Assembly (NCBI GenBank): GCA_012274445.1
Contig: JAAROD010000080.1
Span: 434,001 to 498,000 of the forward strand
Origin: Sclerotiophoma versabilis
Lineage: Eukaryota > Ascomycota > Dothideomycetes > Pleosporales > Didymellaceae
Direction of reading: 5' to 3'
Length of the DNA: 64,000 nt
Part shown: piece after piece, positions 1 to 10,525 of the stretch
Position numbering within the stretch: position 1 is the stretch's first letter
Layout of the letters: every line of letters starts with the position of its first letter
Program-made: the position numbers and the translations under genes
The notes under the pieces: model-generated
What the model saw: the letters and a program-made list of their open reading frames with translations, nothing else
What the model was told of the DNA's origin: nothing
The model's database searches: none

Positions 1-518
1 TCTTTGCCAACCAAAACGGCGGTGCATTTGAGCCGAACCTCTTCGGAGAGTACCGCGATACGAATACTGCCATCATGGGCACCGATGGCGACTTCAACAG
101 CGGCTTCTTTAACGATGCTTTCCTCAATACTGGCTATGCCAGTCCCTTCCACTTCGGCGATACACCTGCAGTGCAGAAGCCGAATCCTCTGGAGCAGATC
201 GAGCGCATACAAGATGGCGAAGAGGAGGTGGTTCCGGGTGAGGACATCGACCAGATGCTCAACTGCCACAAGATTTGGTCAGTAACATGCACGTTCAGCA
301 GTCGACCAGACACACTAACAGTCAGCAGGGACAAACTTTCAAGTCGCAATGACTTCAAGGACGGCACCATCGACATCGACAACCTGTGCTCAGAGCTCCG
401 TGCCAAGGCACGCTGTTCAGAAAGCGGTGTGGTTGTTGACCACAAGGATGTGGAAGAGGCTCTCAAGCGTCTGCCCAAGGACCAACAGCAGCCAACTTGG
501 TCGCAACGAACGACATGA
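1..518 (+). CDS. AP-1-like (Yap1-type) bZIP transcription factor, C-terminal part only
   Basis: Partial gene cut by the left edge; reading phase starts at base 3 and the stop is at 516-518. The visible part is the PAP1 region and the C-terminal cysteine-rich domain of Yap1-family factors, which control nuclear export and oxidative-stress gene activation. I see LFGEYRD near the start, then NCHKIW, and after an intron DGTIDIDNLCSELRAKARC. The three Cys (NCH, LCS, ARC) are those used for redox sensing in this family. An intron at 278-328 (GTCAGT...CAG, 51 bp) joins W to DKLSS. Read without splicing, the frame stays open but inserts 17 foreign residues. The bZIP domain lies outside the window. 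Closest known relatives would be Pleosporales AP-1 proteins such as Cochliobolus ChAP1 (from memory of the family). Confidence 0.88.
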   Translation, partial: FANQNGGAFEPNLFGEYRDTNTAIMGTDGDFNSGFFNDAFLNTGYASPFHFGDTPAVQKPNPLEQIERIQDGEEEVVPGEDIDQMLNCHKIWSVTCTFSSRPDTLTVSRDKLSSRNDFKDGTIDIDNLCSELRAKARCSESGVVVDHKDVEEALKRLPKDQQQPTWSQRTT

Positions 519-1292
519 TTTCTTTTCTTCAATGTGCCAGATTTTGGTTTGGGCGATACCAGTCAATCGTTGAGCGCAATACAGCAGCTTTCGAACTTTG
601 TGACGATGCGATGACATTCCCTGTTGGGGCATTGGCGTTGATGGAGCAGTGAGGATGAGCACTCAGATGGATCATTCCTTAAGGAGCATCAAGGGGGTGA
701 CAATTAGGCGTTATGTTGGATTCAGCTCAGCTTCATTTTGTCTGTAGCTCAATGCGATTCACTAACCAAACATTCTTCAGTTTTACGTTGCCTGCACATC
801 TTTCATCTTGTTACCCTGCAGATGCTGCATCGCTCTTTCGTTGTTTTGGAGGAAGGCACGAACAGAAGAACCAATCCTACACCTTTGCACTTTTTCGTCC
901 ACCTACCCTGTTAACTTCCGTCATCACTGCTGCCGGGTTTTTGATCACAACATACAATGCCTTCCCTCTTGACGCTGATCAATGTCCTTGCTTCAGCCGC
1001 ACGGGTACTGCGGCAAGGAGCGTCATCCAGGCCCCACACAAGGCGATCCTCCAGCAGCAGCCCCGCGAATGAGAGCCGTGAAACTTCCTAGCTCCCGCAG
1101 TCAGCCATGTCGCGCCTGCGTCAAGAAACAGGCTTGCGTGCGCCATATGTGATTTCCTCCAACGCATCTCAACGTGCACACCTAACCTCACACTTCACAA
1201 TTGCCTGCCCGTAGGTAAAGGGTCTGCTCACGACTTCTTCGGCATCGTGACGTAATCGACCTAATGGTGGGAAGTCGCGCCTCATCTTCGAC
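519..1292. other. Intergenic, AP-1 3' side to GT31 promoter
   Basis: No supported gene. It must hold the AP-1 3' UTR and the promoter and leader of the downstream glycosyltransferase. Short open frames here are not protein-like. Confidence 0.5.
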
Positions 1293-2885
1293 ATGCTGGC
1301 ACCTTTGCGCCGCTTCTTGCGGAGCCCCAACCCATTCATGAACGGACACGCGATCGGTCGCCCTTTAAGCACCCCTTCGAGCCCCCGACGATGGCTCCGT
1401 CTCGTACTGGCAATCGCCTTCATAGGCATCGGTGTCAACCTCTTGTTCTTTCTCGACTCAACCTTCGTCGAAAGGCTACCAAGCCAGATCTTGGGCAACC
1501 AAGCATTCCATCCCAAGCCCTTCGCACCCGCACCGCACGATCTCGAATCGCAAGACGTTGACAACGGACAAGATTATTGGCTTTGGGACACCAAGACACA
1601 GTTCTACAAGAAGAAGGACCTCGACTGGAACGTAGGAATCATGGACGAATGCTTCCTGTTCCCTAAGCACCTGACGAAGAAGAACGTACAGGTCGTGCTT
1701 AAGACAGGTGTGGCGGATCACCCGGCACGGACGCAGGCAATGGTGAACACTATCATCAAATGTATACGAAACGTGCTCATCGTCTCAGACGATGATCATA
1801 GCTACGGTCCTTTCAGAGCCGTCGACGTGCTGGCCAATCTCCCGGCAAAGACATATATGAAGGAAGAGGACTACACCATCTATGAGGCGCAAAAGAACGC
1901 TACTCGCGATGGTATAGAGCTACATCAGGGCCACGAAGGCTGGGTGATCGACAAGTACAAGTTTCTGCCGGCAATAGAGAAGGCGATTGAGCACAACAGC
2001 AAGGCTGAGTGGTACGTTTTCCTGGAATCAGACACTTACCTGTTCTGGGACAACATCTTCCGCCTTCTCGACAACTACGATGCTTCGCTACCGTACTTCT
2101 TCGGCTCGCCCTCACCTGGGCGAAAGTACCGCCCTAATCCAAAGTCTGAAGACGAAGAACAGAATTGGTTTGCATTCGGCGGTAGCGGCTTCATACTCTC
2201 AACTGCAGCTGCGCACCGTCTGGTCGATCGCCCGCGTAATAATCTAGGCGTCAAGGGTTCCCGGCTCACAACCGAATACGAGGAAGATGTCAGAAACGAT
2301 TGCTGTGGTGATAGCGTACTAGGGTGGGCACTTCACGACAAAGCTACGGTGGACATCAGCGGCCTTTGGCCCATGTTCAACCCGCACAGACTTGAGGACG
2401 TGCCGTTTGGCAAGGACTACTGGTGTGAGCCTGTCATCAGCCTACACAAAACCAGTCCATCACCTATGAAGGATCTATGGATTTGGGAGAACGAGCAACA
2501 CCAGCAACACGAGCGGCCCTTGCTGTACAGGGATCTACTTTTCTCATTCCATGGCAACTTCTCACAGCGCGAGAACTGGGACGCAGCGTTCGACGCAGGC
2601 TTCCAACTGGGCGACAACTCCACAGTACACACAAGCCTTGAGGCTTGCGAAGCCGGCTGCTTTGCGCATGACGAGTGTCGGCAATACACTTGGCACGGAG
2701 CACATTGCTATTACTCGAAAGCGCTGTACATCGGTAGTGCTAAGGAACCGGACGGCTATCACGAGCCTGAAGACCGAAAATATATCAGTGGTTGGGACAT
2801 CAATAAAATACAAACATGGAGTCTAGAGAACCCGTGTGAGGAGGGAGCGCATTGGGTAAAACCAAGCATCAAAAGGAAGTACTAA
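1293..2885 (+). CDS. GT31 (fringe-like) family glycosyltransferase, type II membrane protein
   Basis: Single-exon gene, 530 aa. A short basic cytosolic tail is followed by one membrane anchor at about residues 34-54 (LRLVLAIAFIGIGVNLLFFL), as in Golgi type II glycosyltransferases. The luminal part resembles fungal GT31/DUF604-type proteins: VLIVSDDDHSYGP, then FLESDTYLFWDN near residue 245 in the place of the DxD metal/nucleotide-sugar motif, then FAFGGSGFILS and the DCCGDSVLGWAL block. The last ~90 residues carry a Cys-rich PAN/apple-like module (CEAGCFAHDECRQYTW, CYYSKA near 450-480) that could bind protein or sugar. Donor and acceptor sugars cannot be told from sequence. The ATG chosen is the first in frame and gives the expected N-terminal anchor. 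Confidence 0.82.
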   Translation: MLAPLRRFLRSPNPFMNGHAIGRPLSTPSSPRRWLRLVLAIAFIGIGVNLLFFLDSTFVERLPSQILGNQAFHPKPFAPAPHDLESQDVDNGQDYWLWDTKTQFYKKKDLDWNVGIMDECFLFPKHLTKKNVQVVLKTGVADHPARTQAMVNTIIKCIRNVLIVSDDDHSYGPFRAVDVLANLPAKTYMKEEDYTIYEAQKNATRDGIELHQGHEGWVIDKYKFLPAIEKAIEHNSKAEWYVFLESDTYLFWDNIFRLLDNYDASLPYFFGSPSPGRKYRPNPKSEDEEQNWFAFGGSGFILSTAAAHRLVDRPRNNLGVKGSRLTTEYEEDVRNDCCGDSVLGWALHDKATVDISGLWPMFNPHRLEDVPFGKDYWCEPVISLHKTSPSPMKDLWIWENEQHQQHERPLLYRDLLFSFHGNFSQRENWDAAFDAGFQLGDNSTVHTSLEACEAGCFAHDECRQYTWHGAHCYYSKALYIGSAKEPDGYHEPEDRKYISGWDINKIQTWSLENPCEEGAHWVKPSIKRKY

Positions 2886-3934
2886 ACGCTCAAGTTGAGG
2901 CATACGGCGGGCAAGAGGCGGTAACCTTGATTGTGCGTTCATTTGTTACAAGGCTGTACGGGCCGAGCCTGTATGCACTTGAGTCTCTGACTCGATGTGT
3001 TCAGACTTTGGAGTGGCAGAAGCTGTGCACAGACGACGTGTTCGCATCGAGCTATGAATGCAAGAGGTTGACTTGAGGGATTGGTGCCCCAGCAGGAGTT
3101 ACATCGCCGAGCAACATTCGGTAAGAAAACACCGACCAGCCACACGGCTCTCAGCGCGCAACGCGTCGAAAAGTTAATCGACGGATTGGTCTCTACCGGG
3201 AAGAATCGCATTGCATTGGTATCAACGCTATTCTGGCGTTTACTGCAGAGCTTGCAGGTCTTAAGCTACACACGTCGAAGTGTATGCCAAGTTATCGCCA
3301 GTGTATAGATATAATAGGGATTTGTTCTTTTTCGAACCAGACTCTTAGACCAGCAACGTCTCGCTACTCATGACGTGCTCATATCGAATTTGAATGACGA
3401 AAGGCTCGGCTGTCCTAATCTTCAAATAATTCCCCGTGGATGAGGACGGTCTAGAAGTTTAGTTATAAGTACCAGCACGTGGATGCAAGTAAACCGACGG
3501 TACTCCTTGACTAGCTCACCAACTAGCTCACGGGTTTTTCACCCGAATCGACGCCATCAACGCCTCCAGTAAAAACTATGCGTCTCGCGCCACTAGATCG
3601 TGAAACGTTGAGCCGAAATCGAAAATCTTGACAGTCTGGAGTTGCAGGTTTGTCGCGTTCTGCGCATGACGGGAGCCAGGCGGATCAGGCTCCGCATCTG
3701 GGGCACGCGATGAATCTGGCTGTAAGGTTCACCTAAAGAGACGACAAGGTTAGAGCCGCAGTCTCAACAGGATGAGGCGCATGAAACCGGTACGCTTGCG
3801 ACGTACTGCCTTTATGACAAGTGAGGCTTGGGACATCTTTGCATCACCTCAAGCCAGCATTCTCTCCTCTTCAAGGATCACCAACGGATTTTCTTCCATG
3901 TCTTTCCGGTAGCAAATAACGACCGAACTCAGTC
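2886..3934. other. Intergenic, no gene seen
   Basis: About 1 kb without a protein-like frame. It separates the GT31 gene from the 7TM gene and should contain the promoter of the latter. Confidence 0.45.
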
Positions 3935-5604
3935 ATGTTGCGATTCATGACATACCTGTCCTTGACGCCTGTTGTCTCTAGTGCTGCGATTTCCCATATG
4001 CTGATGGGTGCAGCGGGCCTGCCTGCGCGACTACATGCAAGAGCGGACGATGATCGTACAATGATATCCAATTCTGATACTGGGCGCTCGTTCGTACCTG
4101 GCGAGACGAGTACCGACCGGACGATATATAATGCCGTTGCTCTGTTTTGCGTGATTGCGCTGGCTATGTTACTAGGTAAGCCCTCGATCTCGACAAAGCC
4201 TGGAAACTCGTTGATGCGAGTTGACATGGACCGAAACCGTACTGACATCGTGTGCAAGGTTTCCGATTAAAGACACTTCGCAACAATGTGCTTCGAAAAC
4301 ACAACTTCACTTCCATGCTCGTTGTGGTCCTTTTCATCCTCGGCTTGGGCTTCATCATCTGTGCATCTGTTGTACAGACTGGTCAAGGTCTACGGACCCA
4401 TCAGCTCTGCTATTCAGCCGCGATGATATGTCTAGTCTTCTATACTAGCAACAAACTCACCATGTACGTACACATACGCTATTGGCCTGAACATGGCTCA
4501 CTGTGAAAGTTACATCTTCCTTCTTGAACGCGCTCGCGTCGTCCGGGCACCATTCATGCCGCGCCTTAAGGACCGCGTCTGGCTTCTCGGCATGGTCATC
4601 ATATGCGGCGGATTCGGCGCCATCGCCATTGTTGGCTACCTGTCTCCCGTTGTCGAACTCAGCGAGCTCGACGGCCGATGCCGTATCGGCCTGCCACCGC
4701 GAGTCAGCTTCCCACTCCTGTGCTTCGATGTCGCTGTCAACTTCCTTCTTACAGGCGTTTTCTTCTGGCTCCTCCGTCCGGTCTTGGACTTCCACGGCTT
4801 GCTGAAAATGAGCACGCAGTTTGGAGACAGGTTCACCAGCAAAGTCAAGCAGAGTGTCCGCAAGAGGGAGATCAACGTCGAGAGTGCGCTGGAAGGAGCG
4901 AGCCTCAAGTCTGCGATGAACAAGAACATCAAGACCCTGTTGTGGAAGTGCCTGATTGGAAGCACACTCGTCATGCTCCCGACAGTCGCAAACATGACGC
5001 AGTTCTATATCATGAACAGCAGAGAACTCGGCTGGGTTTGTCTGACAATCTGCACGTTTGACAGTACGCTCCCTTTTCATCGCAAACAACTTTACAGACG
5101 CTAACGATATCAGTCTCCTGGGGCGTCATAATCGTTAATTGGCTCACCATTGGCTCTGCCGAAGCGGAAAACAACCTCACGACACTCATGTCGCAACGCT
5201 CCCTAAGGCCCGACCAAGCCGGCGGCAACGGCAGTAGCAGTAGACTCGATCCCCACGCTCGTTTCAATATTGGTCTTACTACGCATGACGACAACGAAGA
5301 GGCCACCCAAAAAATGCAGATGAGAACGAGGCAGGCTAGTGCGACAACAGCAGAAGTCCCGGTGTTTTATAAAACAGCAAGTCTGAAGGATGAAGGCGGC
5401 TTGCTGAAGGGGGATGGCTTCAGGGAAAGCTGGAGTTCGGAGATTGAATGTGATGAGGTGCCGAAACTAAGAGCGCCGGAGCGGACGTGGGGGGAGAGTA
5501 GTGTGGGGTGGGCGGACGGGAGTAGGAGTTGGATCACTATCAATGATCGAGTTGTCAGGGGGCAGAGGAGTGACGATACGTTAGTACGTGAGGGGCACTT
5601 TTGA
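3935..5604 (+). CDS. Orphan seven-transmembrane protein (GPCR-like), four exons
   Basis: Exons 3935-4175, 4259-4463, 4510-5063 and 5114-5604; introns of 83, 46 and 50 bp with GTAAGC, GTACGT and GTACGC donors. All phases close, giving 496 aa. Hydrophobic segments in order: YNAVALFCVIALAMLLGF; SMLVVVLFILGLGFIICASV; CYSAAMICLVFYTSNKLTIY; VWLLGMVIICGGFGAIAIVG; LCFDVAVNFLLTGVFFWLL; WKCLIGSTLVMLPTVANM; GWVCLTICTFDISWGVIIVN. That is seven, after a ~65-residue N-terminal region and before a polar ~150-residue Ser/Thr-rich tail, the layout of a receptor. The loop after helix 5 is long and basic. I do not recognise a named receptor class; it fits poorly annotated ascomycete integral membrane proteins. 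The start is the first ATG of the frame; an upstream exon cannot be excluded. Confidence 0.72.
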
Positions 5605-5821
5605 CCGACCACAAGCGATTATAATAAAGACCTGCATCATCTAGACATGGCATTTTAGGCGTTTTGCTGGAGCATTATCGACTGTTGGAAACGAAACTAG
5701 CATACCATATACCTCTTCTTTTCTATTCAATTCATCTACGAACATCCATCTTACCACCAAGATACCCCACCTTGCTCTTCTTCATGCAAATCACATTTGG
5801 TATCTCATGCCGCTAACTTAC

Positions 5822-6610
5822 TCAACCGCCCTTCCAGCAGAGATGTAGTAAGCTCAGTGCTCGTGAGCCCGTCTTCAATCCCTCCACTTCGTCCGCCCAA
5901 CGCGAACCTCCCCATGCGGCATCAGCAAGCCATGGCAAAACGCATTGCGCGCCCACACAACCCCCATATGATCGGGCAGATAAACTGGGTACAAAGAGAT
6001 AATCTTGTCCAGAATTTGCAACGTCTCGGACATAGAGTTGTGGTGGAAGGTGAGCAGCATCTGGCAGGTTGCGAGTGCAGCCTCGTACGAAGTCGAAGTG
6101 GCGATAGGTGAGTAAACAAGCGGGCAGCGGAATCAAATGCGGCGTCGAGAACTCGTTTGGTTTGCAGGTGTTTAAAATGGACACGCTGGCACGTAGGTGA
6201 GTGGGGAGGTGGTGGAGATAGACGAACGTGGATTTGATCTGTTCTCGGGTTGAGGTCGTGTTGTGGACTTCTAGCGTGCCTTCGAGCGTGGTAATGGCGT
6301 TTGAGATGATACTTACCAGTGCTTTTTGGGCTTCTTTGAAGCGTTGGAGTGAGAGTTTGGCGGGGTCGATGTACTAATCTTTGTTGGTAGTATTGCTATA
6401 GCAGGTAGAGTCTACGCGCGCCTTCTTCTCAACGGGTGAGTCTGGTTCAGGTGAGTTGTTAAGTTCAGCGGCATTGGAAGCCACTTTAGATGGTCCTGTG
6501 TTCTCTTTGTGAGACAGCGCAAATGACTTCATGATCGAGTCGACCGGATTCTGATGAGTTAGATATGTACGAAGTGCCAACACTTCGATGTTATGAGTGT
6601 TGGAGAGCAT
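5822..6610 (-). CDS. Poorly resolved small gene, possibly multi-exon or broken
   Basis: A protein-like N-terminus starts at 6610 (or at an internal ATG giving MKSFALSHKENTG), runs to PVEKKAR, and appears to splice over a ~43 bp intron (GTAGAC...TTAG, about 6374-6416) into YIDPAKLSLQRFKEAQKAL. Further on, a convincing helical stretch (MSETLQILDKIISLYPVYLP, about 5875-6060) lies in a different frame. Either one or two further introns or a frameshift separate them, and I could not find a single splice solution. Function is unknown. The end coordinate is approximate. Confidence 0.35.
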
Positions 6611-6803
6611 ACTTGCATCTGAGTGAGATTGATGTGGCTGAGAGGTGAGGCGATTGGGATTTAGAGTAGTGTTTAGTTTGTAGGAGCATTGTAGAGTGAA
6701 CTATGATCTAACACAAAAGTCCCGTCATAGAGCCACAGTGCTTCTCCCCCCTGAGGGCCGCAATGTACTGTTGAACAACAGTTTGAGGCTTTATGTGGTG
6801 CGA

Positions 6804-7670
6804 TCAAACGTACTCGACCCAGAGGCCTTGGACGCTGTCTTCGGCCTCATCAAGCCTCTCTCTCGTACCCAATGTCTTTCCCTGCACAGCTGGCGCAGCA
6901 AGCACAACGTCCCCGTACCAATACCCTGTCTTCTCCAACCTCCTGAACTCATCTTCGTCCTTTGGCAACCTCAGCTCCACGCTCGAGCCCTCATCCAAGC
7001 TCTCAACATCCTTCACTCTGCTTGTCTGGAAATACACTTTGTCCCCTCTTTGCACCCCATCTCTCCCAAACAGCCTTCCATACACTTCACCCGTCTCTTT
7101 CAGCAGCTGCTTATCCCTTACAATCACCGTAAGCTCCTTCACACCCAGTATCCCAGATGGATGGGTCGTCTTCTCCTTGCTGAGCGGAACCCGAACTTGT
7201 CGCTCCGTGATATCGTGGCAAAAGAAGGGAACCCGGCCCCTACTTCCCTGCCCGCCATGCTCACCTTTGGGGAATGTAACAGCCCACTTCACATCCACGC
7301 CATCTGCTCTCTTCCGTCCGCCTTCAATTGGTTCGGCATGGCTTCCGTCTTTGCCTCCTATCGCTTCCCAGGACTCTTGGGGAGAAGAGGAATTGGTCAG
7401 ACACCAGTCCATCCACCCAAGTTTCTGAGTGCCAGATGCCCACCAGTGTGAGCTCACATCTTTACTGGGGTTGACGAAGGAGATGAGCTCGATGTAGCAG
7501 CCGTCGGCCAGTAAAATCAAGACGTTGGAGGTTAGACCATCGGCGTGGGTGCCGCCGGGGGTGAGGGTGAAGTTCTTCTCGAAGAACGAGGGCAGCTTTG
7601 GAAACTTGGTGTTGGGGTCTACAGGCAGGAATAAAATCAGGTGGTCGAGGGCTTGGGTTGTGGGCGCCAT
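6804..7670 (-). CDS. Glyoxalase-like domain protein
   Basis: Single exon, 288 aa. The N-terminus (residues 8-16, LDHLILFLP), then TPGGTHADGLTSNVLILLADGCYIEL split around residues 37-62, and HWWASGTQKLGWMDWCLTN after residue 74 match the fungal glyoxalase-like (PF13468-type, VOC-fold) family. The expected beta-alpha-beta start with an early His and later Glu is present, which in VOC enzymes are metal ligands. The substrate is unknown, and most members are uncharacterised. The gene stands alone and shares no operon-like context, as expected for a fungus. Confidence 0.75.
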   Translation of the reverse strand: MAPTTQALDHLILFLPVDPNTKFPKLPSFFEKNFTLTPGGTHADGLTSNVLILLADGCYIELISFVNPSKDVSSHWWASGTQKLGWMDWCLTNSSSPQESWEAIGGKDGSHAEPIEGGRKRADGVDVKWAVTFPKGEHGGQGSRGRVPFFCHDITERQVRVPLSKEKTTHPSGILGVKELTVIVRDKQLLKETGEVYGRLFGRDGVQRGDKVYFQTSRVKDVESLDEGSSVELRLPKDEDEFRRLEKTGYWYGDVVLAAPAVQGKTLGTRERLDEAEDSVQGLWVEYV

Positions 7671-8744
7671 GGCGAGGATTGCGTATGATCTCAGATATGA
7701 TGAAGCTGCAACAGTGTTGGATGATCTTGAGTCTTTATATGATGTGGATTCGAGCTAGTCATCAATCGCTAGAGGGCTTTAGTGACTCATTCAGACTGAA
7801 GCTCGAAACAGTCATACAAGTTTTGTGTTTGTGAAGATGTTGACTCTACATGAATGGAAGTTGCGATCTCGGGAGGGGTCCGCAGCGGGGGTGGGGCTGG
7901 CCTAGCGCTGTTTCCAGCAATCCTGCGTGTAGTCAGCAGCACTTAGACCTAGCAGTAGTCGCGATAGCATCGTGGCACAGGTTCGATACTCCTCGTAGTC
8001 GAAAGCTACCTTTGTGTAGTCCAGTTTTCAACGTTAATTTTGTGCCTGAATTAGGATCAAGTGGTCAACATCAACGACTCAGTCTTTGCTGAGGTGGTCA
8101 CGTCTTCTTCAGCATCACATTGGAACTCCTTGCAGTTTGCTCACTTCTACAAAAAGCTACAAGCAAGTCACATATGGCCGCGACTACTCTGAGTTGCACT
8201 CAGAATTCGACTCCCCTACTCCGGCGCAGCCAAAAGACGGAACGAACCAAGTGCTTGTCCGTGCTTGTCATCGATTACTGAGTTTGTTCGTGTTGCTGCA
8301 TACCAGAAGCAACAATCTAGTCTCAGGATGTGTACATGACATATCGCCAAAGACCTGAATTCTAGAACTGGATTCTGATGCATCTATGTCGAGCCCCTTC
8401 CGCCACCACCACAGTCAAGGCCATCTGTGATTCGGCCAGGTCTCTCGTGGACTCTTGTCCTTATAGGCTAGCAGAGGGCTTCTGAGGCAATGCAAGACTG
8501 ACGGCTTGCATGGTGCAAAGAGGGTTCTAACGTGCCCGGTTCCAAGGTTCATAGGGTGGTGGATGATGATCAACCTCTGGACATGAGCGACGCGTTCGAG
8601 GGCCCACTTCTCCTGAGGACGCAGGGCCCACGCTAACGCCCATGCAACAGGCAGGTACAGAATTGTGCAACCACCACCAGCCTTAGTCGTTATCATCTCC
8701 TTGGCCATGTCCTCCGCTCCTTCCTCCGCCATGCCGCGGACACA
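7671..8744. other. Divergent intergenic region, no gene seen
   Basis: Lies between the glyoxalase-like gene (-) and the transporter gene (+), so it holds two promoters. A GGTTCGAT T-loop-like motif near 7980 has no matching A box, so no tRNA is called. Confidence 0.45.
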
Positions 8745-10525
8745 ATGAACAGCTTCAACTCGCGTCCTTTCGCCCGCAACGCGTCCAAAACCTTCCGTCC
8801 GGCATTCGACTACCTGAGCAACATCTCGCCCTCGGCCATCCAGCTGCCCACGACGACCAAACCAACAGCCCGATACCCGGCCACGGCAACACACGGCCGC
8901 CAAAAAACCGCCGACTCAATTGATGGTCTAGACGACGACATCGAACACACGGCCGCCATGTCCAACTTGCGCTCGCACTCGCGGCACAACTCGCAAGAAG
9001 CCCACGCCGGCCTCGCGCCCGCCATCCCCCTCATCGACGTCGGCAGCCGCAGCGCCTCACCCAGTCCCTACCCACGCTCCCGCAGCGCCGTGCAGAGCGA
9101 AGACGAGGACGAAGAGTACGAGTTCAGCAGCAACATACGCCCTCTCGGCGGCGGCGGCAGGAACACGCAGTATGGGCGGGGCGGCTGGAAGATGATTTTC
9201 CGGCAGGGCGGGCTGGGGAGCTTTCTGTTTGGCACGTGGATTGGCTGGCAGATCTGGATTGGGATACTGGTGTTCTGGGTCGGCGGGTGTGGGTTCGGAT
9301 TGCTGCTGATGAATCGCTTTATCATGCTCACGGGAGTGTACAAGTGAGTTCCCTCGACTGACGCCGGGGGTGGATGGGGAGCAAGTGCCGGTGTTAATTC
9401 CGTTTGGCAGGTTCCCGTTTCCGCTGACGGGCACGTACGTGCAGCTCATACTGACGCATGTCCTGCTCATGGCCTTCTCGAGCTTGACACGCGGCCTCGG
9501 CAGCCCGTTGAGGCGCTTGGGGTTCGGTGCTGCCGTCGCGCCCGCCATTCCCGTTGCGCCACAGGGTGGAGCGTTTAGGGGCGCGAGGGTGAAGCCTGGG
9601 CTTGCGACGTTCCTACACTGGCTCAGCAATGGCTCTGGAGGAATCGCTGGCGGTGGCCTTTTCGAGTTCGACTGCAGCATCGCCAAACAGGTGCTCCCCC
9701 TGGCCGTTGTTTTCGTTGTCAAGGTCCTGCTAAGCAACTTCTCATTTGCGTAAGTCCTCTTTTCCCCTGCTCACCCCTACCCGCATCCTAACGACGACTA
9801 GCTACGCACCTCTCCCCGTATATCAGCTAGCCCGCATCGGCGTGACCCCCCTCTCCCTCATCTTCTCCTGCATCCTGCAAAAAGACACAGTCTCCGGCTC
9901 CACGCTCTCTGCCGCGCTCATTGCAACGCTCAACCTTCTCTTCGCCACTCTCCGCTCCAATGTCCGCGTGACATGGGAGTCCATTGTCGCCGGCGTCTTC
10001 TCCTCCTTCTTCGTCGCCCTGTATCCAATCCTCCTGCTCCGCACATATCGCACCCTCCTCGCCGGCCTTATCCCGCAGGGCGATGTCTTGAGCGGCTACC
10101 CGATGCGCAGTGACGAAGAAACCAACCGCGAAGAAACCCGCGCCTACTACCGCACACTGCACTACACCTCTCTCCTGTCCATTGCGCTGCTCACCCCCAT
10201 CGTGCTCTTCAGTGGCGAGCTTGGGAACATATATTACAATATCCCTTTCCTGGACGTCCCGTTCTTCTGGCTGATGATCTGGTGCGGCGCGATTGGAAGC
10301 TGGGCTGTGTTCAGCAGTACACTTGTACTGGTCAAGGCGACAAGTCCGCTTAGTGCGACGTTTGTTAACGTGCCGAGGAGTGGGGTGCAATTGATGTTGT
10401 TGAGTATGTTCAAGATGCCGGCGCATAGTTGGGTCGGTGTTGCGCTTTGCTGGGCGAGTAGTGTGTGGTTTGCGATTAGTAGGAGGAGGGAGAGTCGGAG
10501 AAGGGTCAGGCTCGAGGGGAGGTAG
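8745..10525 (+). CDS. TPT/SLC35-like multi-pass transporter family protein
   Basis: Exons 8745-9343, 9411-9749 and 9802-10525 (introns 67 and 52 bp, GTGAGT and GTAAGT donors), 553 aa with phases closing. The first ~140 residues are disordered and Ser/Arg/acidic-rich. From GSFLFGTWIGWQIWIGILVF onward there are about ten hydrophobic segments, including ILTHVLLMAFSSLTRGLGSP, LPVYQLARIGVTPLSLIFSC, IVAGVFSSFFVALYPILLL and SPLSATFVNVPRSGVQLML. The STLVLVKATSPLSATFV block and overall layout resemble triose-phosphate/nucleotide-sugar transporters of the drug/metabolite superfamily. The cargo cannot be inferred; Golgi or ER location is typical of the family. A soluble low-complexity extension this long is unusual for SLC35 proteins. 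Confidence 0.72.

Noticed and set aside
7975..8000. tRNA-like T-loop motif
   Set aside because: GGTTCGAT is present but no A box, acceptor stem or anticodon arm could be folded around it.
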